From Methylomonas koyamae (GTDB lineage: Bacteria > Pseudomonadota > Gammaproteobacteria > Methylococcales > Methylomonadaceae): DNA of 64,000 bases. The notes beneath the pieces are model-generated. The model ran no database searches, had not been told where the DNA came from, and worked only from the letters and a program-made list of their open reading frames with translations. Each line of letters begins with the position of its first letter. Position 1 is the first letter of the stretch. The DNA lies in the NCBI RefSeq assembly GCF_006483455.1, contig NZ_PPPU01000022.1, forward strand, positions 62,001 to 126,000, in the 5' to 3' direction. Made by a program: the position numbers and the translations under genes. Of the stretch, positions 9,162 to 17,238 are shown piece after piece.

Positions 9162-9524
9162 ATGAAAGCAGATATGCTGACCTCGGTACTGACGGAGTTG
9201 AACGGCACTTCGGCCGATATTGAAGCATCGGGCGTGATATCCACGGACGGATTGATGATGGCCTCGGTATTGCCGGCCGGCATGGATGAAGACCGGGTCG
9301 GCGCCATGAGTGCGGCGATGCTGTCTTTGGGCGACCGTACTGCCCAGGAACTGAACCGGGGCAATCTGGAGCAGGTGTTGATCAAAGGCGCGCGCGGCTA
9401 TGTGCTGATGACTTACGCCGGCAGCGAAGCGGTATTGACGGTGTTAGCCAAGCCCAATGCCAAATTGGGCCTGATCTTTCTCGACGTCAAGCGCGCGGCG
9501 GAAAGTATTTCCGAAATGCTGTGA
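9162..9524 (+). CDS. Roadblock/LC7 domain protein (MglB-like)
   Basis: A 120-residue single-domain protein. The order is helix, ASGVISTDGLMMAS strand pair, helix with VGAMSAAMLSLGDRTAQEL, then strands EQVLIKGARGYVLMTYAG and AVLTVLAKPNAKLGLIFLD, and a final helix. This is the classic roadblock/LC7 layout seen in MglB, which acts as a dimer to control the nucleotide state of MglA. The likely partner is the GTPase at 7929. A good AGGAGAG ribosome-binding site precedes the ATG. Confidence 0.87.
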   Translation: MKADMLTSVLTELNGTSADIEASGVISTDGLMMASVLPAGMDEDRVGAMSAAMLSLGDRTAQELNRGNLEQVLIKGARGYVLMTYAGSEAVLTVLAKPNAKLGLIFLDVKRAAESISEML

Positions 9525-9551
9525 TCCCGAAACCATGCTACGGAGCCGATC

Positions 9552-10028
9552 ATGATTAGCGATATGAAACCCGAAGACATCGTTGGAGATTACCGGGAGG
9601 CCGAGTTGACGTTCTATGACGGTACTCGCCGCAAAGTGTTGTACACCGAACTGGAAACGCCGTATCCGGACGGCAAATTGATCGTGTCGACCACGACGCC
9701 GGAGGGCGTGATTCGTCAGGTAAACCCGGCGTTCGTCGAAATGTCGGGCTATAGCGAAGCCGAACTGATCGGTGCGCCGCACAATATTCTGCGTCATCCC
9801 GACATGCCGGCGGCGGCGTTCAAGGATTTGTGGGAGACGGTTCAGCGCGGCGAGAAATGGCAGGGTTACGTCAAAAATCTGCGCAAGGACGGCGGTTATT
9901 ACTGGGTCAAAGCCACCGTCATCCCCAACGTGCGCGGCGGTCAAGTCGTGGGCTATACCTCGGTCCGGCGCAAGCCGTCGCGGACCAAGGTCGACGAATG
10001 CGTCAAACTCTATCCGACACTACGTTAA
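9552..10028 (+). CDS. PAS domain protein, Aer-like
   Basis: A 158-residue single PAS-domain protein. The core spans about 35-145 (LIVSTTTPEGVIRQVNPAF, SGYSEAELIGAPHNILRHPD, YVKNLRKDGGYYWVKA, VVGYTSVRRKP). These blocks match the N-terminal PAS of the aerotaxis receptor Aer, including the HNILRHPDMP segment near the cofactor pocket of Aer-type PAS domains. No output domain is attached, so it must signal through another protein, presumably the neighbouring GTPase or roadblock proteins (inference). Redox or FAD sensing is possible but not shown. Confidence 0.88.
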   Translation: MISDMKPEDIVGDYREAELTFYDGTRRKVLYTELETPYPDGKLIVSTTTPEGVIRQVNPAFVEMSGYSEAELIGAPHNILRHPDMPAAAFKDLWETVQRGEKWQGYVKNLRKDGGYYWVKATVIPNVRGGQVVGYTSVRRKPSRTKVDECVKLYPTLR

Positions 10029-10039
10029 CGGAGCCTGCC

Positions 10040-10786
10040 ATGTCATTTCTGTTTACCGTCAGTCCCGATTTCGCGCCCGACCGGCTGTCCGGTTGGTATA
10101 TATTTAACACCTGGCTACAAAAACAAACCGATACCGCGATCCATCTGGAAATGTACAACCATTACCAGCAACTGCATCAAGCGATCGAAGCGGATGAAAT
10201 CGATTTGATTTATGCCAACCCGTTCGACGCGGCCATGCTGGTCAGGACTAAGGGCTTCGTGCCGCTGGTCAAGGCTCTGGGCCAGGCCGACGAGGCCATC
10301 ATCGCCGTCAATGCCGACAATCCGGTGCAGGATGTCGCCGATCTGCAAGCCAATAGCCGGGTGGCGTTTACCGACGATCCCGACGTGCGGCTGATGGGCA
10401 TGATCATGTTGGAGCCGGCCGACCTGGATGCCGGCAACATTGTCCCGGTTTTGGCCGACACGCCGGTTCTGGTGGCAAAGCATTTGCTGAAAGGCGAGGC
10501 CGATGCGGGTATCATTCTGGCCGAAGCCTACGATAATTTGTCGGGTGTGATTCGCAAGCAATTACGGATATTGGTGCGCAGCCAGATTAGCGTGATCCAC
10601 CATGCCTTGTTGATCGGCCCGCGCCTGCAGGCAAGGCGCGGCGAATTCTGCCGGGCTTTGTTGGAGATGGCGGCGGACGAGAAGGGCAGGGGCGTCCTGG
10701 CTGCATTGGGCTTCAATGGTTGGCAAGCGATCGACGACGAGGAAATGGAATTTATGATCGATTTGATGGATACCCTCAATACTTAA
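10040..10786 (+). CDS. PhnD-like binding-fold protein without signal peptide
   Basis: A 248-residue protein with the phosphonate/phosphate-binding (PhnD) fold: LFTVSPDFAPDRL, HYQQLHQAIEADEIDLIYANPFDAAML, FVPLVKALGQADEAIIAV and a C-terminal lobe with GEADAGIILAEAYDNL. PhnD proteins are normally periplasmic ABC transporter components, but this one starts directly at the first strand with no signal peptide, and no permease or ATPase is nearby. It is therefore more likely a cytoplasmic ligand-sensing subunit of the GTPase cluster. The start at 10040 has ACGGAG upstream, twelve bases after the PAS gene stop. Confidence 0.8.
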   Translation: MSFLFTVSPDFAPDRLSGWYIFNTWLQKQTDTAIHLEMYNHYQQLHQAIEADEIDLIYANPFDAAMLVRTKGFVPLVKALGQADEAIIAVNADNPVQDVADLQANSRVAFTDDPDVRLMGMIMLEPADLDAGNIVPVLADTPVLVAKHLLKGEADAGIILAEAYDNLSGVIRKQLRILVRSQISVIHHALLIGPRLQARRGEFCRALLEMAADEKGRGVLAALGFNGWQAIDDEEMEFMIDLMDTLNT

Positions 10787-10816
10787 CCTTAATTTTTATC
10801 AGCGGAAGCCGCAGCC

Positions 10817-11416
10817 ATGACCATAGTAACCACGGTAGATGTTTTGCGGCACGGCGAAGCCCGCGGCGGCGCCCGTTACCGCGGAATCACCGACGATCCG
10901 TTGACCGAGCGCGGTTGGCGGCAAATGTACCGGCAGTGCGGAGAACTGCACTGGGACGTGGTGGCGAGTTCGCCATTGCGCCGCTGCTGTTCGTTCGCCG
11001 CTGCGTGGTGCGGACAGCAGCAAGCCGAATTGTGTGTCGATCCGGCTTGGGCCGAGTACGATTTTGGCGCCTGGGAAGGTCTGAGCGCCGACCAAATCGA
11101 ACGCGATTGGCCTGGCGCATTGGATGCGTTTTACCGCGATCCGGAGCGTTCGCCCCCGCCCAACGGCGAAAACTACCGGCAATTCAATCGCCGGGTGCAA
11201 ACGGCCTGGGATGCGCTGTTGACCGCGCATGCCGGCAAGAAGATTCTGGTCGTCAGTCATGCCGGCGTGGTGCGCAGCCTGTTGAGCCATTGTCTGCAAC
11301 TGGCGCCGACGGCAGCCTTCCGCATAGAGGTTCCTCAGGCCGGACTGACTCGGTTTACAGCCTTCGATAGCGCAGACGGCCGTTACCTGCAGCTGAACTA
11401 CCATCGGCCGGGTTGA
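10817..11416 (+). CDS. Histidine phosphatase family protein (CobC/GpmB-like)
   Basis: A 199-residue phosphatase of the phosphoglycerate-mutase superfamily. The catalytic motif is present as LRHGEARGGARYRG (the usual RHG near residue 12), with SPLRRC after about 55, the acid-loop region AEYDFGAWEGLSADQI, and the second histidine in VVSHAGVVRSL. The sequence is near alpha-ribazole phosphatase (CobC), but no cobalamin genes are close, so the substrate is open. It is 30 bases after the PhnD-like gene and may be co-transcribed. Confidence 0.87.
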   Translation: MTIVTTVDVLRHGEARGGARYRGITDDPLTERGWRQMYRQCGELHWDVVASSPLRRCCSFAAAWCGQQQAELCVDPAWAEYDFGAWEGLSADQIERDWPGALDAFYRDPERSPPPNGENYRQFNRRVQTAWDALLTAHAGKKILVVSHAGVVRSLLSHCLQLAPTAAFRIEVPQAGLTRFTAFDSADGRYLQLNYHRPG

Positions 11417-11458
11417 TTTCTTCTATACTCAAGGCCGTTTCGATTTTGGTGCGCCGCA

Positions 11459-14257
11459 GTGACGAACCGTTTTCTTCCAATCCGATTGGGCGCACCAGGC
11501 GAAGAGATCAGTAAAAAAGATCTGCATGCGGTGACGCAGCGCTTCAAGTATTTCAACCAGCAACGATTGCTGCATGTGCAGAGTTTGCTGCAGCCGCGGC
11601 AGCAGGATTTTCTGAAATTGCTGCCGCTGCTATTCCACCAAAACCACCCGCTGTTGCCCGGCTTCGTCTCGCTGGAAAGCCCGGCCGGCATTCCCGACTA
11701 TACGCCCGGCAAACAAACGTTGGACGTTGCCAAGCAGTTTTCCAAAGGCTTTGTCTACAAACGCAAGGCGCTACGGCAATATCCGATTCACGCTTTGTTT
11801 TTGATGGGCAGCGTCGGCAGTATGGCCTTTTCCAAAGAAAGCGATATCGACATCTGGCTTTGCCATGCCTCGGGGTTGGCGGCCGACGAATTGGCCGAGC
11901 TTCAGCAAAAAGCCCGCGAAGTCGAGAAATGGGCGGCGGCGTTGAAAATCGAGGCGCATTTTTTTCTGGTCGACGCCGAACAATTCGTCCGCGGCGAAAA
12001 CACGCCGATTTCGCAGGAAAGCAGCGGCGAGACCCAGCACTATCTGTTGCTGGAAGAGTTTTACCGCACCTCGATTTATGTCGCCGGCCGCACCCCGGTT
12101 TGGTGGCTGGTGCCGCCCGAACAGGAAGCCGATTACGCGCAATACGTACAGCATTTGCTCGAGAACCGGTTCGTCGCAGAAAGCGAAGTCTTGGATTTCG
12201 GCAATCTGAACAACATGCCGACCGCCGAGTTCGTCAGCGCGACGCTCTGGCATATCTACAAATCTCTGACTTCGCCGCACAAATCTCTGTTGAAGCTGTT
12301 GCTGATGGAAAGCTATGCCAGCGAGTTCCCGCGCCCGCACTGGCTGTGCCAAGCCTTGAAACAAGCCGTTTACCGGGGCGACTTCAGCGTGGAAAGCCTG
12401 GACCCGTATTTGTTGATGTACAGCAAGGTCGACGCCTACTTGCGTCAGGCCGGCTCCAAACGGCGTCTGGATCTGATCCGCGAGTGTTTTTACATGAAGA
12501 TTATGGCCGGTTCCGGGCCGATCCTGGATACCCGGCTAAGGCAATTGCGGGAAAGCTTTTTACACCAGGTTGCCGAGCAATGGCACTGGCCGGAAGCCTT
12601 GCTGGAGAATCTGGCCAGCCAACGCTATTGGGATATCAAACGTGCCAACAGCGAACACGGCGTAATCCGCGACCAGTTGCAACAGTGCTTGCGGATGATC
12701 ATCAAATTTACCGGCTTGCCGATCGATCAAGCACAACGGGAAAACCGGGATTTAGGTTTGATCGGCCGCAAACTGCGGGCCGGATTGGACCAGCGCCCCG
12801 GCAAAATCGAGATTCTGACCACGCGCGGCGCGGTGCATACCACGCCGGATTTGCTGATCGCGAAGGAAATCACCGCCGAACACGCCGCGCCGATTTGGCG
12901 TTTGTACAGCGATAGAAGCGTAGCGCAACAAGGGTCGGCGGAAGGCGCCATCAAACAGGCCGATAGTTTGCTGGAGATTTTGTGCTGGGCGGTGCTGAAC
13001 GGTTTGTATAAGAAATCGCTGAATTTACAGGTATCTGCACTGAGTCTGAAACTCGCCGGCAACGATATCTACCAATTGCTCAACGAATTGCATGGATTTT
13101 TTCAGAGTCGGTTGCCGGGCGGCGACAGCGGTTTGAGTGCCTATGCGGCACCGAACCGGTTGTTGGCGTCGCTGTTGCTGGTCAACCTTGGCGAAAGCCT
13201 GGCGATCGACGCCAACGGCCAGCAGTTGGTGATGAGCGAACGCTCCGACCCGTTGAGCTATGGCGAGTCCCGCCAGTGTTTCGTGCAGTCGATCGAGAAA
13301 CTGTCGGTGTCGAGCTGGGGCGAGGTCACCTTGCAGCGGTACGCCGGGCTGGACGGTTTGTTTAACTGTTTGCTCGATGTCGTGCATAACGGCGGAACCC
13401 AGTTTGGCAGCGATGCCCTGCGGGTATTGTGTTACACCCCGGTTCGCGGCCGCAGTATCGTGTTGCGCATCGAATCGCTGTTCAACAACCTGCGAAAGTG
13501 TTTCGTAGCGGCCGGTATCGGTGCCCAACGCTACCTGATTCCGGCGGAAACCGGTTACTGCCTGTTTCAATTCAATAACGGCCGCTTGGGCTATTTCGGC
13601 TTGGACAACCATACCCAGTTGTTGCAGGAGTTGGCCAAACCGCAGCCGCAGTTCTCCGCGGTGTTGTTCGACGACTACGTTTTGGAACAGACCTATATCC
13701 CGCTGCTGTATCGTTACAATCTGGCCGATACGGTACAGCTGTTTTACCATGCCACCAGCAAGCACGTCGCCGTCTACATTCTGGACGAAAAGGGCTCGTT
13801 GTTCGTCCGCCAGCATCACAACGCCAATCCGGAACACATATTGGCTCATTACTCGGTATTCCTCGGTACCTTGCTGGCGCAAGCGCAGTTGCCGGAGGGG
13901 CTCGCGATCCGGTTTTACGAGATTCAACGAAATTCGGCCGGGGTTGTGTCCTGCCAAACGGTGCAAGTCAAGTTGGGCGCCAGCGCATTCGATTTGAGAG
14001 TCAGGATCGTCAGTGAAGACAGCGGTGCGGTGGCGGTTTATGCCAACGAACGTCGCTTCCTGATCGACGGCCCCGACAGTTACAAGGCCGTGCGCAGCGA
14101 TATTCTGGGCTACCGCAACAGTCATGACGACTATCCGTTTCATATCACCGAAATTGACGCGCCTTGCCGGGTATTGGGCGCCGAACATAGCGCGGAGTTG
14201 CAGACCGTGCACTTCCTGAACTACAAGCAAAAAATGGAAGACAAATTAAACATTTGA
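11459..14257 (+). CDS. cyaA: Class I adenylate cyclase
   Basis: A 932-residue cytoplasmic enzyme making cAMP from ATP, of the enterobacterial-type class I found in Gammaproteobacteria. The catalytic nucleotidyltransferase motif GSVGSMAFSKESDIDIW is at 117-133, with metal-binding D129 and D131. The rest follows the family to the C-terminus and the length is close to normal. The start is GTG at 11459, 42 bases after the phosphatase gene. The C-terminal half would be the regulatory domain. A CRP-type receptor is not in the window. Confidence 0.95.
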   Translation: MTNRFLPIRLGAPGEEISKKDLHAVTQRFKYFNQQRLLHVQSLLQPRQQDFLKLLPLLFHQNHPLLPGFVSLESPAGIPDYTPGKQTLDVAKQFSKGFVYKRKALRQYPIHALFLMGSVGSMAFSKESDIDIWLCHASGLAADELAELQQKAREVEKWAAALKIEAHFFLVDAEQFVRGENTPISQESSGETQHYLLLEEFYRTSIYVAGRTPVWWLVPPEQEADYAQYVQHLLENRFVAESEVLDFGNLNNMPTAEFVSATLWHIYKSLTSPHKSLLKLLLMESYASEFPRPHWLCQALKQAVYRGDFSVESLDPYLLMYSKVDAYLRQAGSKRRLDLIRECFYMKIMAGSGPILDTRLRQLRESFLHQVAEQWHWPEALLENLASQRYWDIKRANSEHGVIRDQLQQCLRMIIKFTGLPIDQAQRENRDLGLIGRKLRAGLDQRPGKIEILTTRGAVHTTPDLLIAKEITAEHAAPIWRLYSDRSVAQQGSAEGAIKQADSLLEILCWAVLNGLYKKSLNLQVSALSLKLAGNDIYQLLNELHGFFQSRLPGGDSGLSAYAAPNRLLASLLLVNLGESLAIDANGQQLVMSERSDPLSYGESRQCFVQSIEKLSVSSWGEVTLQRYAGLDGLFNCLLDVVHNGGTQFGSDALRVLCYTPVRGRSIVLRIESLFNNLRKCFVAAGIGAQRYLIPAETGYCLFQFNNGRLGYFGLDNHTQLLQELAKPQPQFSAVLFDDYVLEQTYIPLLYRYNLADTVQLFYHATSKHVAVYILDEKGSLFVRQHHNANPEHILAHYSVFLGTLLAQAQLPEGLAIRFYEIQRNSAGVVSCQTVQVKLGASAFDLRVRIVSEDSGAVAVYANERRFLIDGPDSYKAVRSDILGYRNSHDDYPFHITEIDAPCRVLGAEHSAELQTVHFLNYKQKMEDKLNI

Positions 14258-14636
14258 TCGCAGAAGGTCGTGCCGGCAGCTTTGGCCGGAGCATGGCTGT
14301 TGGTTGCCAACCGGCGTTTCCGATTTTTCCAACATTCGCGCGTGGACCGCGACCAAGTCGGAGGTCGATGACCGCGGCCGCCGGCGGCTAAATCCGGACC
14401 GGTTCGGCCCGGCGGGGTTGTCTTGTCCGAAATTGAACTAAACTTAATTTGTAGGGATGCGCCGACACGTCTGTTTTCGCCGCCGCCGCGACTGCGGAAC
14501 CGAAAAATCCAGCCTTGGCCCAGGATTTTTACGCGAATGGCTATTCTATCGGCGGCCCCGTTTCATTCGTTGCAGTAATAGCCGATATGGCCGGCCTTAA
14601 CTGCAACGGTACGCCAATTCAGTTGTAAGTTACATT
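14258..14636 (+). other. Intergenic leader between cyaA and the TonB receptor gene
   Basis: No gene is visible in this 379-base gap. It is GC-rich with several short inverted repeats near 14370-14420. Close to the receptor gene, GTTGCAGT (14569-14576) and ACTGCAAC (14600-14607) form an eight-base perfect stem around a loop containing GGCCGGCC, ending 30 bases before the ATG at 14637. No clear promoter hexamers or known riboswitch consensus were found. Confidence 0.5.
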
Positions 14637-16625
14637 ATGAAAAAACCACTAGTCGGACTACTGCTGCTTGCAGTACATCAAGCCGGTCATTGCGCTGCGG
14701 AAAACCAGGATGCGCTGGAATTGAATGTCGAGGATTTGCTCAGCGTCGAAGTGACTTCGGTATCCAAAAAGGCGCAGGCCTTGAACGACTCGGCAGCCGC
14801 AGTGTTCGTCATCACCCACGAAGACATCAAACGCTCGGGCGTGACCAGCATTCCGGAGGCTCTGCGCATGGCGCCGGGGATGGACGTTTCCCGCATCGAT
14901 TCCAATAAATGGGCGGTCAGCGCCCGCGGTTTCAACGGTCGTTTTGCCAATAAATTGCTGGTTTTGATCGACGGCCGCAACACCTATACCCGATCGTTTT
15001 CCGGCGTGTACTGGGAAAACCAGGACGTGATGTTGGAAGACGTGGAGCGGATCGAAGTTATCCGCGGACCGGGAGCCACGCTTTGGGGCGCAAACGCGGT
15101 AAACGGCGTCATCAACATCATCACCAAGCATTCCAGCAAAACCCAGGGCGGCCTGCTGGTGGCCGGCGGCGGTACTGAGGAGCGCGGGTTCGGTGGCTTC
15201 CGTTACGGCGGTCGGTTGAACGAAGACACCACCGCCCGAGCATACGTCAAAGGTTTCCAGCGCGACGCCTACAGCCGCGCCAATGGCGACCCGGCCGGCG
15301 ACGCCTGGGATAAAGCGCAGGGCGGGTTCAGACTGGATTCGCGGCTGTCCATGCAAGACGAATTGACCGTGCAGGGCGATGCTTACCATAGTTCCATCAA
15401 CCAGAGTTTATCGATTCCACAACTCGCCGCGCCTTACCAAAGTGCATTCGGCGAACAGGTCGACGCCTACGGCGGCAATTTGTTGAGCCGCTGGCAACAT
15501 ACCATTTCGACCCGTTCGGATTATTCGTTGCAACTCTATTACGACTACTATCGGCGTAACGAGGCCTGGTTCAGCGAAGGGCGCGATACTTTGGATTTGG
15601 ATTTCCAGCACCGTTTCGGTTTGTTCGACAGTCATGAGTTGATTTGGGGTTTTGGTTACCAATATACCCACGACCACACCGAAACCGGCCGTTTGCTGCG
15701 TTTGAGTCCGGCGAGCCGCAACGACCAACTGTTCAGCGCATTCGTCCAGGACGAAATCGAGTTGGTCGACCAGGCCTTGTGGTTGACTTTGGGCTCTAAG
15801 TTCGAACATAACGATTACAGCGGTTTCGAAGGTCAGCCGACCGCGCGCTTGATGTGGGCGCCGCATCCGCAGCATCGATTTTGGGGAGCGGTATCGCGCG
15901 CCGTCAGAACGCCGTCCCGTGCCGAGCAGAACATGTCGCTACTCCAAGCTGTCCGGCCGCCGGAGGGCTTTTTTCCGGCGACGGCGATCTATCTGAACGG
16001 TGACCGCAGCTATCGGGCTGAAGACGTGATTGCGTATGAATTGGGCTACCGGACCACATTCATCAAATCGCTGTCCGTCGATTTCACGGCGTTTTATAAC
16101 GATTACGATAATTTGCGTAATGCTACGCAAGGTGCGGGAACCTTCGACCCATCGTCCGGCGTGGTGGTGGTGCCGTTGACGCTGAACAATAATTTTCAAG
16201 CCAAGACCTACGGCTTCGAGGTCGCGGCAGTCTGGCAGATGCTGGATTGGTGGCGTTGGGATGCAAACTACGGCTTGCTGAAGTCCGATTTCGCCCCAAC
16301 CACAAATACTGCGGTCGCCGCAGCCAGTCCGCAACATCGCATCAGTCTGCGCAGCGCATTGAGCGTGCGCAAAGATGTGGACTTCGATTTGTGGTTTCGC
16401 TACGTCGATACCAATGCGTCCGTTGGCGTCTACGGCGTGCAGCAAATCAACGATTACGTGACGATGGATGTGCGTTTGGCCTGGCGGCCGGCCGCCAGTC
16501 TGGAGCTGTCTTTGGTCGGGCAGAATTTGCTCAGCGAGAGCCATTTGGAATTCAGACAGGAAAACCAGACCTTGCCGACCTTTATCGATCGCGGCATGTA
16601 CGGCAAAGTGGCCTGGAGTTTTTAA
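14637..16625 (+). CDS. TonB-dependent outer-membrane receptor
   Basis: A 662-residue receptor with an N-terminal signal peptide (cleavage after GHCA). The plug domain spans about 45-165: VFVITHEDIKRSGVTSIPEAL, a LIDGRNTYTRSFSGVYW loop and VERIEVIRGPGATLWGANAV, where it gives way to the barrel. The barrel ends with the aromatic-terminated strand GKVAWSF. Plugs of this type resemble those of colicin I/vitamin B12 or siderophore receptors, but the substrate cannot be read. It is the first gene of a set with a YfiR-like protein and a giant signalling kinase, an arrangement often seen in methanotrophs and other aquatic Gammaproteobacteria. Confidence 0.93.
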   Translation: MKKPLVGLLLLAVHQAGHCAAENQDALELNVEDLLSVEVTSVSKKAQALNDSAAAVFVITHEDIKRSGVTSIPEALRMAPGMDVSRIDSNKWAVSARGFNGRFANKLLVLIDGRNTYTRSFSGVYWENQDVMLEDVERIEVIRGPGATLWGANAVNGVINIITKHSSKTQGGLLVAGGGTEERGFGGFRYGGRLNEDTTARAYVKGFQRDAYSRANGDPAGDAWDKAQGGFRLDSRLSMQDELTVQGDAYHSSINQSLSIPQLAAPYQSAFGEQVDAYGGNLLSRWQHTISTRSDYSLQLYYDYYRRNEAWFSEGRDTLDLDFQHRFGLFDSHELIWGFGYQYTHDHTETGRLLRLSPASRNDQLFSAFVQDEIELVDQALWLTLGSKFEHNDYSGFEGQPTARLMWAPHPQHRFWGAVSRAVRTPSRAEQNMSLLQAVRPPEGFFPATAIYLNGDRSYRAEDVIAYELGYRTTFIKSLSVDFTAFYNDYDNLRNATQGAGTFDPSSGVVVVPLTLNNNFQAKTYGFEVAAVWQMLDWWRWDANYGLLKSDFAPTTNTAVAAASPQHRISLRSALSVRKDVDFDLWFRYVDTNASVGVYGVQQINDYVTMDVRLAWRPAASLELSLVGQNLLSESHLEFRQENQTLPTFIDRGMYGKVAWSF

Positions 16626-16692
16626 GCCGCGATGCTTTCTAATTTTCGAACTAAATTTGCAATCGGATAGCGGCTTGCTACTACGGAGTCAT

Positions 16693-17229
16693 GTGGTAAA
16701 CGTTTTTAGAGCTGGTACTTTTGCGGCATTTGCGGCGGCGGCAAGCGTTTGCGCGGCGGCGCCGGCCGCGCTGGAGCAATACACGGTGTTGGCCGCGCTG
16801 ACCCTGAATTTCGCCCGGTTTACCCAATGGCCGGAGGGCGCTAAAACGGATGCCAACGTTCTGAACGTGTGTCTGGTGGGCGATAACGTATTGTTGCAGT
16901 CATTCGATTCGATCGACGGCAAGAACGTCGGCGACCGTGCGATCAAGATCGTCAATTCCGAGCGCTTGCGTAATTTGAATCAATGCCAGATTTTGTTCAT
17001 CGGTGAGTTGCCGAATAATGTTTTGTTGCAGGTATTTTTAGATACGAAGAACCATCCGGTTTTGACGATGGGAGAAGATGAGGGATTTGTGGAAAACGGC
17101 GGTATGGTGGCAATGGTGAATGTAGACGGCAAAATTCAGCTGCACGTCAATCTGGCGGCGGTCAAGGCTTCGGGGCTGAATATCAGTTCCAACCTGTTGC
17201 GGCTGGCAAAGATCGTCGGAGACCGTTAG
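16693..17229 (+). CDS. YfiR-like periplasmic protein (DUF4154)
   Basis: A 178-residue exported protein with a signal peptide (FAAFAAAASVCAAAPA). The body matches the YfiR/DUF4154 family: LTLNFARFTQWPEGA, VCLVGDNVLLQSF, NQCQILFIGE, ENGGMVAMVNVDGKIQLHVN and the NISSNLLRLAKIV end. In the YfiBNR system this protein binds and represses the periplasmic part of a membrane-bound diguanylate cyclase. It precedes by nine bases a multi-domain protein carrying a GGDEF domain, so the same relation is likely. The start is GTG at 16693 with GGAG four bases upstream; a TTG at 16675 is an alternative. Confidence 0.82.
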   Translation: MVNVFRAGTFAAFAAAASVCAAAPAALEQYTVLAALTLNFARFTQWPEGAKTDANVLNVCLVGDNVLLQSFDSIDGKNVGDRAIKIVNSERLRNLNQCQILFIGELPNNVLLQVFLDTKNHPVLTMGEDEGFVENGGMVAMVNVDGKIQLHVNLAAVKASGLNISSNLLRLAKIVGDR

Positions 17230-17238
17230 GAGACAGCT

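Noticed and set aside
13025..14230. A 401-codon minus-strand frame within cyaA
   Set aside because: Antisense shadow; cyaA is complete and recognisable.
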